NCBI RefSeq assembly: GCF_000477435.1
Contig: NC_022576.1
Span: forward strand, 682,001 to 746,000
DNA length: 64,000 nucleotides
From: Candidatus Symbiobacter mobilis CR
GTDB taxonomy: Bacteria; Pseudomonadota; Gammaproteobacteria; Burkholderiales; Burkholderiaceae_C
Reading direction: 5' to 3'
Below, piece by piece: positions 36,072 to 45,317 of the stretch. The position numbers and the translations under genes were made by a program. The notes below the pieces were generated by a model. That model worked only from the letters and a program-made list of their open reading frames with translations, did no database searches and was not told the DNA's origin. Within the stretch, counting starts at the first letter, position 1, and each line of letters opens with the position of its first letter.

Positions 36072-36772
36072 CGCATCGCGGAACGAACACGGTCGAATGG
36101 CGTATGGCGCACATCCGCACCCTTGACGATGTAGATCACCAGTTCTGCGACGTTCTTGGCATGGTCGCCTACGCGCTCGATAGCCTTGGCGACGAAGAGT
36201 AGATCAAGCCCGGACGGAACGACCGTAGGGTTCTGCGTCATGCAGGTCACGAGCGAGCGCATCAGTGCGTCGAACTCGCGGTCTATGGCCGCGTCTTCTT
36301 CGAGGATGGCTACCGCACTCGCGATGTCGAGCCGGGCAAAGGCGTCCAGGGCCTTGCGCAACAACCCCAGGGCTAAATGGGCTTCCTGCTGCACTTCCGG
36401 AGAAGGCAAGACACAGCACCCCGGTTCCGGCAAGGGCATGGAACGCAGGATGCGTGCGATCTTGACGGCTTCGTCACCCACACGTTCCAGGTTGGCGGTG
36501 GCTTTGGAAATGCCCATCAGCAAGCGCAGATCCCGGGCAATGGGCTGCCTGCGGGCGATGACATTGGCAATATCGCGGTCGATGTCGACTTCCATCGCAT
36601 TGACCCGGATCTCAATGGCAAGCACGTCTTCCCCCGCAGGGGCCTCTGCCCGGGTCAGCCCACCCACGGCTTGCCGAACCTGGGCCTCGACAAGGCCGCC
36701 GAGTTCCATCATTTTTCCCGACAAGATGCGGAGTTCACTATCGAACTGCGTGGAAAGGTGTTTGTCGCCCAT
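36068..36772 (-). CDS. phoU: Phosphate transport regulator PhoU
   Basis: PhoU is the cytoplasmic helical protein that links the Pst transporter to PhoR and shuts the regulon off when phosphate is plentiful. Two PhoU repeats are visible, with MMELGGLVEAQVRQAVGGL, then GISKATANLERVGDEAVKIA and FVAKAIERVGDHAKNVAEL; the ExxD/GDE..KIA metal-binding motifs are intact. It lies 21 bp after pstB and overlaps phoB by 4 bp. Confidence 0.97.
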   Translation of the reverse strand: MGDKHLSTQFDSELRILSGKMMELGGLVEAQVRQAVGGLTRAEAPAGEDVLAIEIRVNAMEVDIDRDIANVIARRQPIARDLRLLMGISKATANLERVGDEAVKIARILRSMPLPEPGCCVLPSPEVQQEAHLALGLLRKALDAFARLDIASAVAILEEDAAIDREFDALMRSLVTCMTQNPTVVPSGLDLLFVAKAIERVGDHAKNVAELVIYIVKGADVRHTPFDRVRSAMR

Positions 36773-36793
36773 GGTGTGTCCTTGCCTAGCCCC

Positions 36794-37579
36794 CTACCCT
36801 ACCCGCCCTGTGATGTAGAACTCTGTCTCCTGCCGGGCAGGCTTGAAAAATATCTGCTCGGTGGTGCCGTACTCGATCAGGTCGCCCAGGTACATGTAAG
36901 CGGTGTTGTCGCTACAGCGGGCGGCTTGTTGCATGTTGTGCGTGACGATGACGACGGTGTAGTCTTTTTTCAGCTCGGTGATGAGCTCTTCGATCTTGGC
37001 TGTCGAAATGGGGTCGAGCGCCGAACAAGGTTCGTCGAGCAGCAATACCTCGGGCTGTACGGCGATGGCGCGTGCAATGCACAAGCGCTGTTGCTGCCCA
37101 CCGGAAAGGCTGGCCCCGCTTTGGTGCAGCTTGTCCTTGACTTCCGGCCAGAGGGCTGCCTTGCGCAGTGCCCATTCGACCCGATCTTCCATCTCTGCCG
37201 TGCGCAGCGATTCGAATAACCGCACTCCGAAAGCGATGTTCTCGAAGATCGACATCGGGAATGGGGTGGGCTTCTGGAACACCATCCCCACCCGAGCGCG
37301 CAGCAGCGCCACATCTTGGCGGGATGTCAGCAGGTCTTCCCCATCCAGCAGCACTTCGCCCGACACGCGCTGTTTGGGGTACAGCTCGTACATGCGGTTG
37401 AAGACCCGAAGCAGGGTGGACTTGCCGCAGCCCGAAGGCCCGATGAAGGCGGTAACCTGGTTGGCAGGAATGTCCAGGCTGATATTTTTCAGCGCGTGAA
37501 AGCGGCCGTAATGGAAATCGAGGTTCCGCACGGAAATTTTGACCATCGGCGTGGAATCGGATGGAGATGTCGAAGTCAT
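36794..37579 (-). CDS. pstB: Phosphate ABC transporter ATP-binding protein PstB
   Basis: PstB hydrolyses ATP for high-affinity phosphate uptake. Walker A is [18 protein letters not shown], the ABC signature [14 protein letters not shown], Walker [14 protein letters not shown], and the H-loop [10 protein letters not shown]. It ends [19 protein letters not shown], as in PstB proteins generally. Residues 1-12 ([12 protein letters not shown]) are extra; [14 protein letters not shown] is where the family begins. A 102-bp gap with an inverted repeat separates it from pstA. Confidence 0.97.
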   Translation of the reverse strand: MTSTSPSDSTPMVKISVRNLDFHYGRFHALKNISLDIPANQVTAFIGPSGCGKSTLLRVFNRMYELYPKQRVSGEVLLDGEDLLTSRQDVALLRARVGMVFQKPTPFPMSIFENIAFGVRLFESLRTAEMEDRVEWALRKAALWPEVKDKLHQSGASLSGGQQQRLCIARAIAVQPEVLLLDEPCSALDPISTAKIEELITELKKDYTVVIVTHNMQQAARCSDNTAYMYLGDLIEYGTTEQIFFKPARQETEFYITGRVG

Positions 37580-37636
37580 GGATTACCAGGCGACGGCGTC
37601 ACCTACATGTCAAGTCGCGAAGCGGCTTCTCGAAAC

Positions 37637-37673
37637 TCCCCTCGCCCAGCGGGAGAGGGGATGGGGGTGAGGG
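37637..37673. repeat. GC-rich inverted repeat in the pstA-pstB gap
   Basis: CCCCTC and GAGGGG flank an inner GCCCAGCGGGA, and a further GGGGGTGAGGG follows on the plus strand. The sequence resembles short dispersed palindromes found between genes in many proteobacteria. In the pst mRNA it could form a hairpin that lowers expression of pstB-phoU-phoB-phoR relative to pstSCA or protects the upstream mRNA 3' end. Only one copy of this type was noticed. Confidence 0.55.
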
Positions 37674-37681
37674 AAACTGCG

Positions 37682-38545
37682 TCATGCACGGGATCGAACC
37701 CATATTCTGGCGATGATGTTCAGCCCCAGCACGACCATCGTAATGAGGAACACCCCGGCCCAGGCCAGCTCCCGCCAATTTTCGTAGGGGCTCATGGCAA
37801 ATTTGAAGATCGTGACCGGTAGGCTAGCCATTGGCGCGCCCAGGTTCCAGCTTGAAAACTGGTGGCTCAAGGCCGTGAAGAGCAAAGGAGCCGTTTCCCC
37901 GGAAATGCGCGCCACGGCAAGCAGCACGCCGGTGACCACCCCCGCCCGCGCCGCACGCATCGCCACCCCCCAGACCATCTTCCACTTGGGGCAACCCAGG
38001 GCATAGGCTGCTTCCCGCAGGCCATTGGGAACGAGGCGCAGCATGTTTTCCGTCGTGCGGGTGACAACGGGAATCACCAGCAAAGCCAGAGCAACTCCTC
38101 CTGCATAGGCGGAAAAGGTGTGGGTGGGGGCGACAACCACGGCGTAAACGAACAACCCGACGACGATCGACGGCGCGGAAAGCAGGATGTCGTTGACGAA
38201 GCGCGTGACGGCTGCGAGACGACCGTCGAACTCCGCCAGAAAAATCCCGGTCAGGATGCCTATCGGCGAACCGACGAACGTGGCCAACCCGACCATGACC
38301 AGCGAGCCGGTGATGGCATTGCGCAAGCCTCCTTCCTCATTGGGCGCTGGGGTGTCCAAGAGGAAAGTGTCTGCATGCAGACCGGCCAGCCCCCAATGCA
38401 AGGTCTCGAAGAGGATCCAGCCCAGCCACACCAGCCCAAAGGCCATGGCAAACATCGACGCTCCCAAGGCGAGGGCATTGGTGCGCTTGCGCCGCGCATG
38501 GCGTTGCTCCCTCTGTTGGGTGGTGTCTTTACGGGCCAACTTCAC
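37682..38545 (-). CDS. pstA: Phosphate ABC transporter permease PstA
   Basis: PstA is one of the two membrane subunits of the Pst transporter. Six hydrophobic helices are seen in 287 residues, with the EAA-type loop [19 protein letters not shown] that contacts PstB. The start is GTG 38545, which overlaps the pstC stop as GTGA. The frame remains open far upstream inside pstC, but only the GTG start gives a family-length protein ([20 protein letters not shown] is a basic N-tail). Confidence 0.95.
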   Translation of the reverse strand: MKLARKDTTQQREQRHARRKRTNALALGASMFAMAFGLVWLGWILFETLHWGLAGLHADTFLLDTPAPNEEGGLRNAITGSLVMVGLATFVGSPIGILTGIFLAEFDGRLAAVTRFVNDILLSAPSIVVGLFVYAVVVAPTHTFSAYAGGVALALLVIPVVTRTTENMLRLVPNGLREAAYALGCPKWKMVWGVAMRAARAGVVTGVLLAVARISGETAPLLFTALSHQFSSWNLGAPMASLPVTIFKFAMSPYENWRELAWAGVFLITMVVLGLNIIARIWVRSRA

Positions 38546-39624
38546 GTAGTGGCCCCTTCTCTTTTGCGCAACTGCCCAAGCAACAGCTTGGAGGCCGTGA
38601 GCACCAGAAATGTGATGAAAAACAATACAAGCCCCAGGTACATCAGGCTGGCCTGGTGCATCCCCGGCGCTGCTTCGGCAAATTCGTTGGCCAAGGCGGA
38701 AGTAATGCTGTTGGCCGCTTCGAACAAACTGAGCGAATTCATCTGATTGAAATTGCCGATGACGAACGTCACGGCCATCGTTTCGCCGATGGCACGACCC
38801 AACCCCAGCATGATCCCGCCGACAACGCCCGCCTTGGTGTACGGCAATACCACCGTCCAGACGACTTCCCACGTCGTAGCGCCCAGCCCGTAGGCGGATT
38901 CCTTGAGCATCGGCGGGGTCACTTCAAAAACGTCACGCATTACAGCAGCGATATACGGAATGATCATGATCGCAAGGATGAACCCGGCGGCGAAGATACC
39001 GATCCCGACGGGAGGGCCGGAAACCAGTCCTGCCAAGACCGTGCCAGCCAGGGCGTTCTGCAAGGGAATCTGCACGAATTCGGCCAGCACGGGGCCCATG
39101 ACGAGCAACCCCCACATGCCATAGACGATCGAGGGAATGGCGGCAAGCAGCTCAATGGCGGTGCCCAAAGGCTGGCGCAGCCAGGTAGGGGATAACTCCG
39201 TCAGAAACAGCGCAATGCCAAAACTGACCGGGACGGCGATGAGCACGGCAATCAACGAGGTCGCCACCGTGCCGACGATCATGACCAACCCGCCAAACTC
39301 TTCTGCAACGGGGTCCCACTTCGCAGTCACCAAAAAGTCCGCGCCGTACTCGACGATCGCGGGCCATGCTCCTACAGTCAACGAAGCAAGAATGGCCAGC
39401 AGGCTACCCAGCGTAAACAAGGCAGCCCCGTGGGCGAGCCAGGCAAAAGCCCGATCCGCCCACTGGCCTAGCGAAGTACCGAAAGAGGCGCCCAGCGAGG
39501 AATTTCTGGATGCGCTCAAGGATGCAGTCTTGGATGTGGATTGCGTTGCCGCTTGCCCTATTGCGTCCTGCCCCATTGCTGCGCCCTGCCCTATTACACG
39601 GTACATCGCTGTAACAGGTTTCAC
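38542..39624 (-). CDS. pstC: Phosphate ABC transporter permease PstC
   Basis: PstC is the partner permease of PstA. It has the conserved [14 protein letters not shown] entry ([17 protein letters not shown]), six membrane helices, and the cytoplasmic loop [19 protein letters not shown]. The N-terminus carries about 60 extra, Ser/Ala-rich residues, so the true start may be later than ATG 39624, although that ATG overlaps the pstS stop in ATGA form. The 360-residue total is longer than the usual 310-320. Confidence 0.95.
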   Translation of the reverse strand: MKPVTAMYRVIGQGAAMGQDAIGQAATQSTSKTASLSASRNSSLGASFGTSLGQWADRAFAWLAHGAALFTLGSLLAILASLTVGAWPAIVEYGADFLVTAKWDPVAEEFGGLVMIVGTVATSLIAVLIAVPVSFGIALFLTELSPTWLRQPLGTAIELLAAIPSIVYGMWGLLVMGPVLAEFVQIPLQNALAGTVLAGLVSGPPVGIGIFAAGFILAIMIIPYIAAVMRDVFEVTPPMLKESAYGLGATTWEVVWTVVLPYTKAGVVGGIMLGLGRAIGETMAVTFVIGNFNQMNSLSLFEAANSITSALANEFAEAAPGMHQASLMYLGLVLFFITFLVLTASKLLLGQLRKREGATT

Positions 39625-40658
39625 TTCCAGGAAATCGCCTTGCTTTGTGCATCGACGATGCGGTTCCAGGACTTGCGGATTTCTTCTACGACGCTATCGG
39701 GCAACGCGACATAGTCCAACGCAGCGGCCGCATCATCGCCACGGTCGAAGGCCCATGCGAAGAACCGCAACACCTCTGCCGCCTTCGCCGGATCCTTAGG
39801 CTGCTGGTGCATCAGGATGAACGTGGCCGTAGAAATGGGCCAGGTATCTTTGCCGGGGGCATCGGTAATGAGTTGGTAGAAGGACCGGTTCCAATCCACC
39901 CCGGCAGCGGCTGCGCGGAAGGATTCCTCGTTAGGGGCGACGAAGTGCCCATCCCGGTTCTTGAGCAAGGTGTACGCCATCTTGTTTTGCTTGGCGTAGG
40001 AATACTCGACGTAGCCAATCGAATGCGGCAAGCGCCCGACGAAAGCAGCCACCCCTTCATTCCCCTTGCCACCGGCGCCCACGGGCCAATTCACTGCCGT
40101 GCCTTCCCCGACATTGGCTTTCCACTGTGGATGCACCCGGGAGAGATAGTTGGTAAAATTGAAGGTCGTCCCTGAACCATCGGCACGACGAACCGGGGCA
40201 ATGGCAGCGTCAGGCAGCGCAAGGCCAGGGTTGAGCGCACGAAGCGCGGGGTCGTTCCAGCGGGTGATCTTGCCCAGGTAGATGTCGCCGAGCACTTGCC
40301 CATCGAGCTTCATCTGCCCAGGGCCAATGCCAGGGATGTTGACGACGGGAACCGTTCCACCGATCACGACAGGGAACTGCACCTGCCCTTTGGATCGCAA
40401 CACTTCATCGGTCTGCGGCATGTCGGATGCGCCGAAATCCACGATACCCGCATCGATCTGCTTGATGCCGGCCCCCGAACCGATCGACTGGTAGTTGACC
40501 TTGTTACCAGTCTGCTTGTAGTAGTCCGACGCCCACTTGGCATACAGGGGCGCCGGAAACGAGGCCCCGGCGCCAGTGATTTCCGCTGCATTGGCAGCCC
40601 AAGACAACGCCATAGCGGCGGCAACCAATCCACTTTTCCATCCTGCGTACATCTTCAT
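39621..40658 (-). CDS. pstS: Periplasmic phosphate-binding protein PstS
   Basis: PstS captures phosphate for PstCAB. A cleavable signal peptide ([17 protein letters not shown]) is followed by [18 protein letters not shown], the phosphate-loop start. [21 protein letters not shown] and [17 protein letters not shown] are further ligand loops. ATG 40658 has a strong GGAG site. A Pho box lies about 70-90 bases upstream. It is the first gene of pstSCAB-phoU-phoB-phoR. Length after start choice is 345 residues. Confidence 0.97.
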   Translation of the reverse strand: MKMYAGWKSGLVAAAMALSWAANAAEITGAGASFPAPLYAKWASDYYKQTGNKVNYQSIGSGAGIKQIDAGIVDFGASDMPQTDEVLRSKGQVQFPVVIGGTVPVVNIPGIGPGQMKLDGQVLGDIYLGKITRWNDPALRALNPGLALPDAAIAPVRRADGSGTTFNFTNYLSRVHPQWKANVGEGTAVNWPVGAGGKGNEGVAAFVGRLPHSIGYVEYSYAKQNKMAYTLLKNRDGHFVAPNEESFRAAAAGVDWNRSFYQLITDAPGKDTWPISTATFILMHQQPKDPAKAAEVLRFFAWAFDRGDDAAAALDYVALPDSVVEEIRKSWNRIVDAQSKAISWK

Positions 40659-40723
40659 ACTCTCCTTCGGTGTGTGATGCATGTCAACCCCGACGGGGCC
40701 GAACACGAAGAATGTAGGCGGGG

Positions 40724-40744
40724 AATGTGACGAGTGTGTGACAC
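40724..40744 (-). promoter_or_regulatory. Pho box (PhoB-binding site) upstream of pstS
   Basis: On the minus strand two direct half-sites, TGTCA and CGTCA, lie exactly 11 bases apart (TGTCA-N6-CGTCA) and are followed by CATT, matching the classical TGTCA-N6-TGTCA-(T/C)ATT Pho box. A -10-like TACATT begins seven bases further on. The site is 66 bases upstream of the pstS ATG, where a PhoB-activated promoter is expected. Confidence 0.85.
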
Positions 40745-40823
40745 GGAGTCTCGGCGAAGAACACTCGCCCTCCAGCCTGCATGGGCCGAGGTAGTAGCGA
40801 AGGGGATACAGCGAAGGGAATAT

Positions 40824-40841
40824 CTTCAGCTTATGCTGAAG
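40824..40841 (-). terminator. Hairpin at the end of the cyclase gene
   Basis: CTTCAGC and GCTGAAG form a perfect 7-bp stem with a four-base loop, and the stop codon of the cyclase gene lies in the 3' arm. Only a weak AT stretch (ATAT) follows, so this is a possible terminator or mRNA-end hairpin separating the cyclase from the Pho promoter. Confidence 0.45.
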
Positions 40842-41740
40842 CCCACGATGATCGCAGCGGGGTCGTTGAACGAGGTGCCCAGGGCAATGTCCCCGTGGCC
40901 ATGCAGTACGCACTCGTCACGCCGCAGCACGACATCGGCCCCCCCTCCGGCAAAGCGGACGGAACACCCGTAAGAACTGATGTCCACGAGCACCATGCTG
41001 CCGTTGTGCCACTCGACACGGGCATGGGTGCGGGACACCCGTGGGTCGTTGATGACGAAGTTGAGATGGCGTGCGCGCCCCAACAAGATAGGCATGTCAA
41101 AAGCATGGAAAGATTTGGTGGCCCCTCCCCAACTCAACTCGACCTGCCCGCCCAGAACGTCCGCCCCAGGCATGTCCTGCTCCGGACTCAAGGACGCTTG
41201 CACCGTGAAGTAGTCGGAATTGACTTCCTCCTGCCACTCGATCTGGTAAATGGTGCAAGGCTCGGCGCGCCCGCGCAGAGCAATGGGGCCTAGGCTGCGG
41301 AAATGCACATGGTCGATGTGGACGTTTTGATCCAGCGCCTGGTCATTGATCCAGATTTGGTGTGGGCCGGTCAATTCACTCAGGCGAGCGGCAATGTTGA
41401 CGGCGTCGCCATAGCAGTCCCCATCGACGAATTCCACATCCCCCCGCCCTACCCCAATGCGCAGCGGCATGTATAGCGCAGGCTCCTGGCGTTCCAGACG
41501 CAATTGGTAGGAACGCTGGATATCGACGACGGTAACGAGGGCATCGGCGCTGCTGCCAAAAATCGACAGCACTCCATCGCCGAGGTACTTCACCACCCTG
41601 CCACCGTTCTTGGTGATCTTGGCGGCAATCCACGCCGTGGCCTGTGTCACAGCCTCGGTTGCGCGAGCGTTGCCTACCGACTCGAACACGCCAGTGCTCC
41701 CGAACAGGTCGGCGAAAACGACGGTGGTCTGTACACCCAT
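40826..41740 (-). CDS. Class III adenylate/guanylate cyclase with C-terminal FHA domain
   Basis: The N-terminal cyclase domain has TTVVFADLFGSTGVFESVG (first metal Asp), VKYLGDGVLSIFGSS (second Asp) and YGDAVNIAARLSEL. A C-terminal FHA domain (about 205-300) follows, with PILLGRARHLNFVINDP and VSRTHARVEW, the Gly-Arg, Ser-Arg and His residues that bind phospho-threonine. Catalytic metal residues are present, so a cyclic nucleotide should be made; ATP versus GTP choice is not decided. The FHA domain suggests control by, or docking to, a Ser/Thr-phosphorylated partner. ATG 41740 starts the catalytic domain directly; the frame is open 33 codons further. It lies upstream of pstS in the same direction but is separated by the Pho promoter. 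Confidence 0.88.
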   Translation of the reverse strand: MGVQTTVVFADLFGSTGVFESVGNARATEAVTQATAWIAAKITKNGGRVVKYLGDGVLSIFGSSADALVTVVDIQRSYQLRLERQEPALYMPLRIGVGRGDVEFVDGDCYGDAVNIAARLSELTGPHQIWINDQALDQNVHIDHVHFRSLGPIALRGRAEPCTIYQIEWQEEVNSDYFTVQASLSPEQDMPGADVLGGQVELSWGGATKSFHAFDMPILLGRARHLNFVINDPRVSRTHARVEWHNGSMVLVDISSYGCSVRFAGGGADVVLRRDECVLHGHGDIALGTSFNDPAAIIVGFSIS

Positions 41741-41919
41741 CGAGCAGATCAACCCATCGGAAAGAAAACAACGGTACCGGCGAACCACGCACGGCATGCG
41801 GCACGCACACGACAACCCACCGTGGCATTCACAGTGCAAAGAAGGTTTTTGCTGGAAGCGGAAAGGGCACCCACAGATGGACTACAGCCGTTGTTGGAAA
41901 GGTCACGGATGCAACGAGT

Positions 41920-42945
41920 TTAGGGCAATGTATGGGGGGCGGTTTTGGGGCCATCCCAAAAAATCGCTGCCTCTCTGCGTCGGGCTTGCAGACACACTGC
42001 CCTTCCCACAGGGAGTAGCACTTTGGCGGGGATATGCCCGCAAGGCAGGTCGGTCAGGATGGGGATCGACAGCCGGGATCGCAACCAATCCACGACGCTG
42101 GACAAATCAAAACCACGGTCTTGCGGGTGAAGCACATATCCCGTGAACTTTCCCAAAACGATGGCCTGCTGCCGTTCCAGCACACCGGCGTGGAGCAATT
42201 GCGTACACATCCGTTCGATGCGGTAGGGATGTTCACCAATGTCTTCGAGGAACAGGATGCCTGCATCGACTGGTGGGAGATACGGCGTACCGACCAGGGC
42301 ACTGAGCAACGTCAGATTGCCGCCCCATAACGTAGCCTTGTCGATACGCACATGTCGTGGCATGGAATGGATGCCATCGGGCAAGCGCAAAGGTGCTTGC
42401 ATACGCCATTGCACCCCATGGCTTCGGCCTGCCACCACGTCCTGAAAGCTGCGCAACATGCCCGGGTCGATGGCTTCCAGTCCCGCCCTGCTGCCGGACC
42501 GGGCAAGACGGGGTGCGCCAAAACCTTCGCACAACGCCGGGCCGAACCAGCTTGGCACCCCGGTTTGGGACAGCAATGCGCATTGCAGTGCCGTGAAGTC
42601 GCTCATCCCCACCCAGCGCATCCCCCGCGCCACGGATTCCGCCAGCAAGCCGTAGTCGAGCTGCGACAACAGCCGGGTCAGCCCGTACCCGCCCCGGGAA
42701 AGGAGCGCCACGTCTGCTCCACTTTGCGCTGCGCGGTGGATGCCTGCCAGGCGGTCTGCATCCGTGCCTGCAAACCGTTGCTTGCGTGCAAGCGCTGTGG
42801 GATCGACCTCGACGGCATACCCCAGCCTTTCCAGCCGGGACAGCGCACGGCGGAATGCATTCCGATCTACCACCGCCGAGCTGGGGGAATACACATACAG
42901 CCTGGGACGAGGCTGCTGTGGTTGCAATGGTTCCGGTATGTTCAT
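41920..42945 (-). CDS. ldcA: LD-carboxypeptidase (muramoyltetrapeptide carboxypeptidase)
   Basis: The S66-family serine peptidase removes terminal D-Ala from recycled murein tetrapeptides in the cytoplasm. VALLSRGGYGLTRLL and WVGMSDFTALQCAL carry the nucleophile Ser. GILFLEDIGEHPYRIERM has the Glu, and DLPCGHIPAK the His of the triad. ATG 42945 has AGGGGG six bases upstream; an ATG two codons earlier exists. The gene starts 16 bp after the NlpC/P60 gene, so two wall enzymes are cotranscribed. Length (341) is slightly above the usual 300 or so. Confidence 0.92.
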   Translation of the reverse strand: MNIPEPLQPQQPRPRLYVYSPSSAVVDRNAFRRALSRLERLGYAVEVDPTALARKQRFAGTDADRLAGIHRAAQSGADVALLSRGGYGLTRLLSQLDYGLLAESVARGMRWVGMSDFTALQCALLSQTGVPSWFGPALCEGFGAPRLARSGSRAGLEAIDPGMLRSFQDVVAGRSHGVQWRMQAPLRLPDGIHSMPRHVRIDKATLWGGNLTLLSALVGTPYLPPVDAGILFLEDIGEHPYRIERMCTQLLHAGVLERQQAIVLGKFTGYVLHPQDRGFDLSSVVDWLRSRLSIPILTDLPCGHIPAKVLLPVGRAVCLQARRREAAIFWDGPKTAPHTLP

Positions 42946-42961
42946 AGGCATCCCCCTGCAC

Positions 42962-43432
42962 TCACGGCCTGCGAGAACCCAACAAGCGCCGGGACCAGTG
43001 CCGGGAATCCAGGTGATCGAGCCGAACCACCCCTCCCGTCGACGGTGCGTGGACGAAACGGCCCTTGCCCACGTAGATGCCGGCGTGATCCGGGGGGGAG
43101 CGGGTGCCGAACAGCACCAAATCGCCCGAACGCAAGGCGCTTTGGGGAATCGCACGCCCCCAGCGTTGCATGGCAGCGACGGTACGCGGGGTGACGATTC
43201 CTGCGCGAGTCCGGTAGACGTGCTGCACCAAGCCGCTGCAATCAAAGCCCGATTGCGGAGTGTTCCCGCCATAGCGATAGGGCGTGCCGATCAGGCTGAG
43301 GGCATAGACAGTCACGTCATTGGCCTGTTTGGTCGTCAGACGGCCATCGCCTCCACCCTGCGATGCAGGCGGGGTGCTGGCACAGCCGCCCAACAAAACC
43401 AACAGCAAGAAGCACAATAACAAGTTCCCCAT
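42962..43432 (-). CDS. NlpC/P60 endopeptidase lipoprotein
   Basis: This small outer-membrane-type lipoprotein (LCFLLLVLLGGCAST lipobox) carries one NlpC/P60 domain, a cysteine peptidase that cuts wall peptide cross-bridges. The catalytic Cys is in SGFDCSGLVQHVY, and the His in DHAGIYVGKGRFVHAPSTGG. ATG 43432 (MGNLLLCFLL) was chosen because it opens the signal; the frame is open 62 codons further. It is similar to the Spr/MepS class. It is divergent from the transporter gene and followed 16 bp later by ldcA. Confidence 0.93.
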   Translation of the reverse strand: MGNLLLCFLLLVLLGGCASTPPASQGGGDGRLTTKQANDVTVYALSLIGTPYRYGGNTPQSGFDCSGLVQHVYRTRAGIVTPRTVAAMQRWGRAIPQSALRSGDLVLFGTRSPPDHAGIYVGKGRFVHAPSTGGVVRLDHLDSRHWSRRLLGSRRP

Positions 43433-43544
43433 GACCCAGCGTTCCCCGTCGCCATGCTGGATGCCATGCTGGGATAAGGGCCGTTCCACCGCACAGTCTT
43501 GTGCGCGGTTTGATGTCTCCTGTTGTGCTCTTTCCTGTTCTGCC

Positions 43545-44120
43545 ATGTTGTCGTCCTGCACTTCCTTCCCGTTGCGAACCTTGTGGTTGCCAGTGGTGGC
43601 CATGCTGGTGGTCGTCACCTCATCGAACTACCTCGTCCAGTTCACCCTCAACGACTGGCTGACATGGGGAGCTTTCACGTTTCCGGTGGCGTTTTTGGTT
43701 ACTGATCTGACCAATCGCGCACTGGGTGCGGACGCTGCGCGCAGCGTCGCATGGATGGGTTTCGCCATGGCTGTGTTGGCTTCGATAGCCGTGGCGCCCG
43801 TGCGAATCGCGATTGCGTCGGGCACTGCATTCCTGTTGGGCCAATGGATGGACATCGTCGCATTCAACCGCTTGCGCGCTCTGTCGTGGTGGAAGGCGCC
43901 GCTGATCGGGTCACTGCTCGCTTCGGTGCTGGATACGGGGGTGTTTTTCTTCCTGGCGTTTGCAGGGTCGGATATGGACTGGAAGCTGCTCGCCCTGGGT
44001 GATCTTTCGGTGAAGTGGCTGATGGCGTTGACGCTGCTGGCCCCGTACAAGGCTTTGCTACCGTGGATCTACGTCTGGGTGCCTACCGTGCGCAAGGATG
44101 CGCCGAGTACCCCGGCGTAA
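43545..44120 (+). CDS. Queuosine-precursor transporter (YhhQ family)
   Basis: The 191-residue membrane protein has about six helices with family landmarks: NYLVQFTLNDWLTWGAFTFP, VAFLVTDLTNRALGADAAR, RIAIASGTAFLLGQWMDI and WWKAPLIGSLLASVLDTGVF. YhhQ relatives import preQ0/preQ1 for queuosine tRNA modification. ATG 43545 was chosen; upstream codons in the frame are Cys/Ser-rich and look non-coding. The gene is divergent from nlpC and convergent with the BMP lipoprotein gene. Confidence 0.88.
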   Translation: MLSSCTSFPLRTLWLPVVAMLVVVTSSNYLVQFTLNDWLTWGAFTFPVAFLVTDLTNRALGADAARSVAWMGFAMAVLASIAVAPVRIAIASGTAFLLGQWMDIVAFNRLRALSWWKAPLIGSLLASVLDTGVFFFLAFAGSDMDWKLLALGDLSVKWLMALTLLAPYKALLPWIYVWVPTVRKDAPSTPA

Positions 44121-44159
44121 AGGCTCGGTGGTAAGCAGACGCACAACGCTTCCGTTGGA

Positions 44160-45317
44160 CTACTCCACGCTGGGAACGATGCCCTGCACGCCCTGGACAT
44201 AAAAACGCATCGCGCCAAGGAATTTGTCACTGGCGGCGACGCCCGGCAGCAAACGCAGCTTGCCTTCGTTGTCAAGGATGGGGCCATGCCAGATGGAGAA
44301 ACCACCTTCGGTCAGTCCCTTTTTGACCGTCTGCACTCGTTCCTTGGTGGCAGGGGGAATATCCTGTGCCATGGAGACGATATCGATCGCTCCTTCCCGC
44401 ACGCCCCACCAAGTGTGGCCGCCCCCCACCCATTTGCCTTCCAGCACGTCCCGCACAGTCTGCCGGTAGTACGGCGCCCACTGGACGACGCTTGATGCAA
44501 GGTGTGCATCCGGGCCGTAGTGCCGCATATCGGAATCCCAGCCAAAGGCACGTTTTCCCCGGGCCTGCGCGGCGCGCAACACGGAGGCAGAGTCCGTGTT
44601 TTGGAACAGCACGTCTGCGCCACTGTCCATCAGTTTGTTGGCGGCTTCCGTTTCCCGGCGCGGGTCAAACCAGGCGTTGACCCATTGCACCAGAGTGATG
44701 ACATTGGGGTTGCTGGTGAGTGCCCCCAAGGTAAAGCTATTGATATTGCGAATGACTTCCGGGATCGGGATCGACGCGACGACACCCAGATGGCCGTTGC
44801 GGGTCATTGCCCCGGCAATGATGCCTGCGAGGTACGCGCCCTGGTAGGTACGGCTGTCATAGGTACGCATGTTGCGCGAACGGTAGTAGCCTGTAGCGTG
44901 CTCAAAGCGCACATCGCGCGCACGCCCTGCTACCCGCGCCATCGCGTCCATGTACCCGAAGGACGTGCCAAAAATCAGGCGATTTCCTTGCCCAATCAGG
45001 TCTTGCAGTACGCGCTCCGCACGCTGATCCTGGGGAACGTTTTCGACGAAAGATGTCAGCACCTGGGAACCAAATTCCTGGTCGATGATGCGGCGTGCGT
45101 TGTCGTGCGCAAAAGACCAGCCGCCATCCCCCACTGGCCCCACATACAGAAAACCGATCTTGAGTGGGGCAGAACGCTTACCGACAAAAGACGCAGCGCC
45201 GCGTTGCGGGGTGGGAATTGCCGATTCCTGCACCGGGCCGCACCCCGCGAAGGCCAGCGACAACCCAGCAGCCAGCAACTCCCTGCGGGAACGGTTCACC
45301 TTGTTTTCTGATTCCAT
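44160..45317 (-). CDS. BMP-family (PnrA/Med-like) lipoprotein, last gene of the secretion locus
   Basis: This is a periplasmic-binding-fold lipoprotein of the basic membrane protein family, which usually serves nucleoside ABC transporters. IGFLYVGPVGDGGWSFAHDN, IFGTSFGYMDAMARVA and YQGAYLAGIIAGAMTRNGHL are typical. The N-terminus NRSRRELLAAGLSLAFAGCG combines a twin-arginine-like RR with a lipobox Cys. Its ATG overlaps the stop of the hlyD-like gene as TGATG, so it is translated with the type I secretion genes. No BMP permease or ATPase is nearby. Either it is a stray binding protein or it has a role in the secretion or sensing unit (inference). Confidence 0.9.
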   Translation of the reverse strand: MESENKVNRSRRELLAAGLSLAFAGCGPVQESAIPTPQRGAASFVGKRSAPLKIGFLYVGPVGDGGWSFAHDNARRIIDQEFGSQVLTSFVENVPQDQRAERVLQDLIGQGNRLIFGTSFGYMDAMARVAGRARDVRFEHATGYYRSRNMRTYDSRTYQGAYLAGIIAGAMTRNGHLGVVASIPIPEVIRNINSFTLGALTSNPNVITLVQWVNAWFDPRRETEAANKLMDSGADVLFQNTDSASVLRAAQARGKRAFGWDSDMRHYGPDAHLASSVVQWAPYYRQTVRDVLEGKWVGGGHTWWGVREGAIDIVSMAQDIPPATKERVQTVKKGLTEGGFSIWHGPILDNEGKLRLLPGVAASDKFLGAMRFYVQGVQGIVPSVE

